Source: JACMNW01 sp031413495
Lineage (GTDB): Bacteria > Pseudomonadota > Alphaproteobacteria > Rhodobacterales > Rhodobacteraceae
NCBI GenBank assembly: GCA_031413495.1
Contig: JANOFE010000223.1
Location: 1-9,518, forward strand
Length of the DNA: 9,518 nucleotides
Reading direction: 5' to 3'
Shown: positions 6,560 to 9,518 of the stretch, piece after piece
Layout of the letters: every line of letters starts with the position of its first letter
Position numbering within the stretch: position 1 is the stretch's first letter
Made by a program: the position numbers and the translations under genes
The notes under the pieces: generated by a model
Told to the model about the DNA's origin: nothing
Seen by the model: the letters and a program-made list of their open reading frames with translations, nothing else
Databases searched by the model: none

Positions 6560-6806
6560 TCAGACTGCGAACAGCAGCAGAAGGGCGATCAGGAATGAAA
6601 AGATGCCCAGTGCTTCGGCAAACGCGATGCCAACGAACAGGTTGGCCATTTGACCGGGGGCCGCTGATGGGTTGCGAAGTGCGCCTGCAAGGAAGTTCCC
6701 TGCAATGTGGCCCACGCCGATACCAGCACCGCCGAGGCCAATCGTGGCCAATCGTGGCCAGGCCTGCGCCGATAAACTTACCCATTTCTGCGATATCGCC
6801 TTCCAT
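6560..6806 (-). pseudogene. atpE: ATP synthase F0 subunit c, frameshifted by a 10-bp duplication
   Basis: The proteolipid that forms the rotating proton-carrying ring. As written, the frame from the ATG at 6806 gives a correct start (MEGDIAEMGKFIGAGLATIG) and then leaves the family at residue 21. The rest of the protein lies in another frame ending at 6560. Removing one 10-bp copy from the repeat at 6736-6760 gives a continuous 78-residue c subunit, the usual length. It has the glycine-rich first helix, the polar loop RNP at 41-43, and the proton-binding Glu61 in GIAFAEALG of helix two. A strong AAGGAG precedes the start. The gene sits correctly between atpB and atpF', and nothing else in it looks decayed. 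Either the mutation is recent or it is a sequence error. c subunits are normally essential, so an error is somewhat more likely. Confidence 0.88.
6736..6760. repeat. Tandem 10-bp duplication inside atpE
   Basis: The unit GGCCAATCGT occurs two and a half times: GGCCA at 6736-6740, 6746-6750 and 6756-6760, with ATCGT between each. The single-copy form would still carry two GGCCA repeats ten bases apart. That is a natural substrate for slipped-strand duplication or for assembly error. The extra ten bases shift the atpE frame by one. Confidence 0.95.
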
Positions 6807-6853
6807 AGTCGTACTCCTTGGTTGAATTGGAATTGTTGGATGAACTTCAGACC

Positions 6854-7609
6854 CTAGTGGTGGGCGCCGCCCACTGCGTCACGCAAGTAAACGCAGGTCA
6901 GAATGGTGAAAACATAGGCCTGAACCACTGCAACCAGCAGCTCCAGCCCGTAGATTGCCACGATTGCCGCGATTGGTACGACCGAAGCCACCCCCAACGC
7001 ACCAGCAAAGCCAGCAAAAACCTTAATCACAGCGTGGCCCGCCATCAGGTTGCCGCCCAGACGAATGGAATGGCTAAGGGGGCGCACGAAGTAAGATATA
7101 ATCTCGATCAGAGCCAATATCGGGCGCAGCACCAGCGGCGCTGATGATACCCAGAACATGCCAAGAAACCCGATACCCTGCTTTGCGAACCCCAGAATTG
7201 TCACGGCAAAGAACACCAGCAGTGCAAGAACACCGGTCACGGCGAAATGCGATGTGGTGGAAAAGCTCATCGGGATCAGGCCCAGAAGGTTGGCAAGCAG
7301 GACAAACATAAATATCGTCATCACGTAGGGAAAGTATTTGATCCCGTCGTGGCCGGTCACTTCTTCAACCATATTGTGGATGAAACCGTACATCAGTTCA
7401 GCAATAGACTGCATGCGGGACGGAATGATCGACCGGCGGCTGGTGCCCAGAACCAGAAGGGCAATCACGGCAAGAACTGCCAGCCCCATCCAGAGGGTCA
7501 CGTTGGTCGGGGTATACCAGTTAATCGTATCGCCACCAAACAGCGGCTTTACGATGAACTGATCCATCGGATGGATGTTCAGACCGCTGGTTTCCGCCTC
7601 GCCTGCCAT
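6854..7609 (-). CDS. atpB: ATP synthase F0 subunit a
   Basis: The membrane stator that forms the two proton half-channels against the c-ring. The 251-residue protein has an N-terminal segment typical of alphaproteobacteria (IHPMDQFIVKPLFGG), then five to six hydrophobic helices. Arg183 in LSHSIRLGGNLMAGH matches the essential arginine (Arg210 in E. coli). Glu223 and Gln230 in the last helix lie where the half-channel polar residues are expected. It starts three bases after the atpI stop codon and lies 47 bases before atpE, the usual order. Length is normal and no lesions are seen. Confidence 0.96.
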   Translation of the reverse strand: MAGEAETSGLNIHPMDQFIVKPLFGGDTINWYTPTNVTLWMGLAVLAVIALLVLGTSRRSIIPSRMQSIAELMYGFIHNMVEEVTGHDGIKYFPYVMTIFMFVLLANLLGLIPMSFSTTSHFAVTGVLALLVFFAVTILGFAKQGIGFLGMFWVSSAPLVLRPILALIEIISYFVRPLSHSIRLGGNLMAGHAVIKVFAGFAGALGVASVVPIAAIVAIYGLELLVAVVQAYVFTILTCVYLRDAVGGAHH

Positions 7610-7612
7610 GGA

Positions 7613-7975
7613 TCAGTCCTCTTCTTGGTCACCTGCGGGCGTGCCCACATCATTCTTTGCGGCGGGATACTCCGCCTTGTTCTTCGCCGCCAGTTGTTTT
7701 GCGGTGCCCAGCATCGTTTTGATGCCCGCCGCGAAACCGAGCAGAGAGAAAATTACCAGAAAGAGGGGAAGCGTTCCGAAAACCGCATCCAATCCGTAAC
7801 CGATCCCCATTCCCAGCAACATGCCGGTCACAAGTTCAATTATCATCCTCCAGGCAACCTCGCCCTGCGAGAAACCTTTGACGGTGTTCGTGCGCGCGCC
7901 AACCGGTTTCCCCTTGATCCGGTCGATGCGGGCCGCTAGGGCGCGTAGTCGGTCGGGATCGGGTTCATTCGGCAT
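7613..7975 (-). CDS. atpI: AtpI-family F0 assembly protein
   Basis: A small membrane protein (120 residues) encoded at the head of F0 operons. It is thought to assist c-ring assembly or magnesium supply. It has a charged N-terminus (residues 1-40) and two hydrophobic helices, at about 43-63 and 69-90. The first contains closely spaced glycines (GMLLGMGIGYGLD), as in the AtpI/Yqx family. The tail is polar. The ATG at 7975 is preferred. A TTG directly before it (7978) is also in frame, and AAGG lies upstream at normal distance. A promoter lies 28 bases upstream (-10 edge), so this is the first gene of the operon. Confidence 0.9.
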   Translation of the reverse strand: MPNEPDPDRLRALAARIDRIKGKPVGARTNTVKGFSQGEVAWRMIIELVTGMLLGMGIGYGLDAVFGTLPLFLVIFSLLGFAAGIKTMLGTAKQLAAKNKAEYPAAKNDVGTPAGDQEED

Positions 7976-8002
7976 CAAATGCGCCTTCTTTCAGTCGAGG
8001 GA

Positions 8003-8031
8003 TGTTTACGGGGGGGTGGGCATTGAGTCAA
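8003..8031 (-). promoter_or_regulatory. Probable promoter of the atp F0 operon
   Basis: On the minus strand, TTGACT (8031-8026) is a near-consensus -35 box. A 17-base spacer follows and then TAAACA (8008-8003) as -10. Transcription should start near 7996, about 20 bases before the atpI ATG. The spacer contains a run of seven C's (G's at 8010-8016 on the plus strand). A copy of the GTGTTACC motif lies just upstream of the -35. Confidence 0.65.
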
Positions 8032-8037
8032 GTGATG

Positions 8038-8050
8038 GGTAACACGCGTG
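8038..8050. repeat. GGTAACAC motif, copy 1, next to the atp promoter
   Basis: GGTAACACGC at 8038-8047 is the exact inverse of GCGTGTTACC at 8111-8120. It runs into an 8-bp palindrome, CACGCGTG, at 8043-8050. It lies six bases upstream of the atp -35 box, at about -42 to -51 relative to the predicted start. That position suits an activator or a repressor. The 63 bases between the two inverse copies are strongly AT-rich. Confidence 0.5.
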
Positions 8051-8110
8051 ATATGATTTGTAATGCATTGATTATATTATGTTTTGTTGAATTTATTCAT
8101 TGAATATTAA

Positions 8111-8138
8111 GCGTGTTACCGAGGCTGGTAACACACGC
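8111..8138. repeat. GGTAACAC motif, copies 2 and 3, forming a palindrome
   Basis: GTGTTACC (8113-8120) and GGTAACAC (8127-8134) form a perfect inverted repeat with a 6-base spacer. The symmetry extends to GC at the outer ends, apart from one inserted A. A dimeric regulator could bind it as an operator of 22 bp. It lies between the AT-rich tract and the ArsR operator, upstream of the ArsR gene. Confidence 0.55.
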
Positions 8139-8156
8139 GCACAGCCCGCGGCATAT

Positions 8157-8172
8157 TCAACCAAATGGTTGA
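8157..8172. promoter_or_regulatory. Palindromic operator of the ArsR-family gene
   Basis: A perfect inverted repeat, TCAACCA (8157-8163) and TGGTTGA (8166-8172), with a 2-base spacer. It sits 31 bases before the preferred ArsR start. Short palindromes of this type commonly lie just upstream of ArsR/SmtB regulators and serve autorepression. Assignment to this gene rests on position and symmetry. Confidence 0.6.
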
Positions 8173-8203
8173 CGATCCCGCCCTGCCCCGGCAAACAGGC
8201 GCT

Positions 8204-8527
8204 ATGACCCATAGACTTGACGCCACCTTCGCCGCCCTCGCCGACCCGACACGCCGGACGATTTTGACAATGCTGTTGGAAGACGACATGGCGGTGACAG
8301 ATGTGGCGGAACCCTTTGCGATGTCACTGGCGGCGATATCAAAGCATCTGGCCGTGCTGGCCGAGGCGGGCTTGATCACCCAAGAAAAACGCGGCCGCGT
8401 GAAGTGGTGCAAACTGGACCCGGATGCGATGCGGGGGGCAAGCGTGTGGATGCAGGGGTTTGGGCAGTTCGACCCGGTTGATCTGGACGATTTTGAGCGG
8501 TTCTTGGCGCAGGAGATTGAGAGGTAA
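8204..8527 (+). CDS. ArsR-family winged-helix repressor
   Basis: A 107-residue cytoplasmic DNA-binding protein. It opens with the family signature FAALADPTRRTIL and carries a helix-turn-helix (VAEPFAMSLAAISKHLAVLA at 42-61) followed by a wing (EKRGRVKWCKLD). The ELCVCD-type metal site is absent and only one cysteine (in KWCKL) is present, so classical arsenite or zinc sensing is unlikely. The sequence resembles the subgroup that is usually followed by an SRPBCC (AHSA1-like) gene; none is present here. The start at 8204 is preferred over an in-frame ATG at 8165, because that codon lies inside the palindromic operator and would add 13 non-family residues. Ribosome-binding support is weak for both. 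The gene diverges from the atp operon and shares its upstream region. Confidence 0.88.
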   Translation: MTHRLDATFAALADPTRRTILTMLLEDDMAVTDVAEPFAMSLAAISKHLAVLAEAGLITQEKRGRVKWCKLDPDAMRGASVWMQGFGQFDPVDLDDFERFLAQEIER

Positions 8528-8586
8528 CATTAGAAAAGACTGAGTGATTATCCATCAGAGTGAAGCACAGTCGCTTTTGTCTAATG
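8528..8586. repeat. Long imperfect inverted repeat directly after the ArsR gene
   Basis: CATTAGA (8528-8534) pairs exactly with TCTAATG (8580-8586). Inside, AAAG and ACTG (8535-8542) pair with CAGT and CTTT (8568-8577), with small bulges, around a loop of about 25 bases. It begins at the first base after the ArsR stop codon, where composition turns AT-rich. It could terminate the ArsR transcript (a TTTT lies within the distal arm, none follows), or be a remnant of an inserted element. Confidence 0.5.
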
Positions 8587-8638
8587 AGCATTGTTGGAGA
8601 TTCCAAAACTTGCACCGCTACTCGATACTAGCGACCTC

Positions 8639-8644
8639 AAAGGA
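8639..8644 (+). promoter_or_regulatory. Ribosome-binding site that favours a GTG start
   Basis: AAAGGA lies five bases before GTG at 8650. It is 23 bases before the next in-frame ATG (8668), too far to serve it, and no other Shine-Dalgarno is seen near 8668. Confidence 0.5.
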
Positions 8645-8649
8645 ACTAG

Positions 8650-9396
8650 GTGATTTTGGCATGTACAATGAAATTTGAAGTTTTGTCGGTTAGAGCGCCA
8701 GCTTGGTCAGACCCTGAAAGAACGCAAATTGACTGCATCGTTCGTTTTGCAATTTACGCAAACGAGCTGCCATTTACTGCGCGAGCAGACGATGTTGAGG
8801 AACACGGGCGGCAAATTTTCGAAAGGTGTGTTCGCGGCGAATTTGGTGAAATTTCGCCATACCTCAAATCTGAAAGCCAAGTAACTAATGTGCCGACCGA
8901 TGTACAACCAAATTGGATCGCTGCGTGGCCCGAGGTTCATAACTTTCTAGTTGAAGCGAACTTAGAGAACAGTGGTCAGTCTGCAAGAGGGATTGGTCTT
9001 GTTTGGGGGTCAATGTTGGAAGTTATGTTGACTAAATTCGCAGAGGTTGAGTTGAAACGTTTAGGTCGCGGAAAGCATAGCTTGAAATGCGCAACTGGTG
9101 CCAAATGCAGTAGTGATTTCAATGGGTGGATCGAAGGCGCAGTGAATGAAAAATTTATTGATTGTTCTCTCGGACGACATCTTCACGCAGTTCGACGAAT
9201 TCGCAATTCTTGCGCACATGAATGGCAGTTTAGCTTCGAGAACCCAAGGGTTGGAGAGCTGAGGAAAGATTTCACCATTCTGAAGGAAGCATACTCTCCA
9301 GACTATTTAGGCGAAGATCTTGAATTGCTTATGAAAATTGTATTTAGTTCTTCTTGCAGTGTAATAATAATATACTTAGCTGGTCGCACGGCTTGA
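8650..9396 (+). CDS. Two-part protein with C-terminal MltR/HEPN-like domain
   Basis: I do not recognise the whole protein. Residues about 105-235 resemble the MltR-like HEPN fold: helical, with WGSMLEVML near 119, DFNGWIEGAV near 156, and RRIRNSCAH ending at His190. Arg185-x4-His190 is the RxxxxH motif of HEPN ribonucleases, although MltR-like members are not all nucleases. FENPRVGELRKDF after it also fits that family. Residues about 27-72 contain EEHGRQIFERCVRGEFGEISPY, which recalls short segments of phage hypothetical proteins (from memory, low certainty). The C-terminus is hydrophobic (SVIIIYLAG). The GTG at 8650 gives 248 residues; an ATG at 8668 would give 242. Codon use is clearly more AT-rich than in the neighbours, suggesting acquisition. 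No antitoxin or nucleotidyltransferase partner is visible in the window. Function is unknown; a stress or defence role is an inference. Confidence 0.75.
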   Translation: MILACTMKFEVLSVRAPAWSDPERTQIDCIVRFAIYANELPFTARADDVEEHGRQIFERCVRGEFGEISPYLKSESQVTNVPTDVQPNWIAAWPEVHNFLVEANLENSGQSARGIGLVWGSMLEVMLTKFAEVELKRLGRGKHSLKCATGAKCSSDFNGWIEGAVNEKFIDCSLGRHLHAVRRIRNSCAHEWQFSFENPRVGELRKDFTILKEAYSPDYLGEDLELLMKIVFSSSCSVIIIYLAGRTA

Positions 9397-9470
9397 AGTA
9401 ATAGTTTCCGTTGGTTGGCCAAATCGAATGAAGCCTTCATATGTATTCAGCAACCGGGTTCGTTTCCCTT

Positions 9471-9498
9471 ACCCGATTTGACAAGCGTCAAATCGGGT
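9471..9498. repeat. Perfect 12-bp-arm palindrome
   Basis: ACCCGATTTGAC (9471-9482) and GTCAAATCGGGT (9487-9498) pair perfectly around a 4-base loop, AAGC. Neither strand has a T-tract after the stem, so it is not a classical terminator. It lies 74 bases after the HEPN-like gene, exactly where the sequence turns GC-rich again. It may be a dispersed genomic repeat, a factor-binding site, or a terminator for a gene to the right. Bases 9397-9470 show no gene. Confidence 0.6.
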
Positions 9499-9518
9499 CG
9501 CGCCTGCCTGGCCCCGGC

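Noticed and set aside
6560..6751. A TTG-started 63-residue reading frame covering most of the c subunit
   Set aside because: It lacks half of the first transmembrane helix and has no ribosome-binding site. It is the displaced 3' part of atpE, not an independent gene.
8165..8203. An upstream ATG giving the ArsR protein 13 more residues
   Set aside because: The codon sits inside the palindromic operator, has no Shine-Dalgarno, and the added residues do not fit the family.
8204..9396. ArsR and the HEPN-like gene as a toxin-antitoxin pair
   Set aside because: They are separated by about 120 bases with a hairpin, differ in composition, and the ArsR is a full-length repressor of a different lineage. 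There is no overlap or coupling.
9450..9475. A tRNA-like T-arm (GGGTTCGTTTCCC)
   Set aside because: Only three stem pairs form, and no acceptor, D-arm or anticodon arm can be found upstream.
1..9518. CRISPR array, insertion-sequence transposase, rRNA or tRNA genes
   Set aside because: No regularly spaced repeats, transposase-like protein or structured RNA gene was seen on either strand.

Overview
The window looks like a chromosomal segment of a Rhodobacterales (Roseobacter-group) alphaproteobacterium. This rests on the split ATP synthase layout (an F0-only operon atpI-atpB-atpE-atpF'-atpF with both b and b' subunits and no F1 genes beside it), on Rhodobacteraceae-like protein sequences throughout, and on GC-rich codon use. 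It is inferred from remembered family resemblance, not from a search.

Layout. Bases 1-235 hold no gene but contain an AT-rich 20-bp palindrome. 236-1060 (+) is a five-helix inner-membrane protein of unknown function. It converges on a minus-strand pair, nth (endonuclease III) and a PfkB-family adenosine/sugar kinase, coupled by an ATGA overlap and closed by a strong terminator at 1064-1097. Diverging from nth is an Ada-like protein (AraC-type DNA-binding domain plus O6-alkylguanine-DNA alkyltransferase), so two DNA-repair genes are back to back. An OmpA/Pal-type lipoprotein (3784-4440) with its own terminator and a FadR/GntR-family regulator (4545-5312) follow on the plus strand. The minus-strand F0 operon occupies 5387-7975. 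Its likely promoter is at 8003-8031 and its terminator at 5331-5364. Divergent from it is an ArsR-family regulator (8204-8527) with a perfect palindromic operator. The right end (8528-9470) is more AT-rich and carries one gene, a protein whose C-terminal half looks like an MltR-type HEPN domain with an RxxxxH motif.

Two points stand out. First, atpE (the c-ring subunit) is broken as written by a tandem 10-bp duplication at 6736-6760; removing one copy restores a 78-residue c subunit. This is either a sequencing or assembly error or a real loss-of-function mutation in a normally essential gene. Second, the AT-rich right end looks acquired. It sits where the usual SRPBCC partner of this ArsR type would be expected, is bracketed by a long imperfect inverted repeat and a perfect 12-bp-arm palindrome, and encodes a HEPN-like protein with an unusual N-terminal domain. 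It is the best candidate for an undescribed stress or defence function.

Regulatory structure is concentrated at 7976-8203: the atp promoter with a G7 run in its spacer, three copies of an 8-bp GGTAACAC motif, and the ArsR palindrome.
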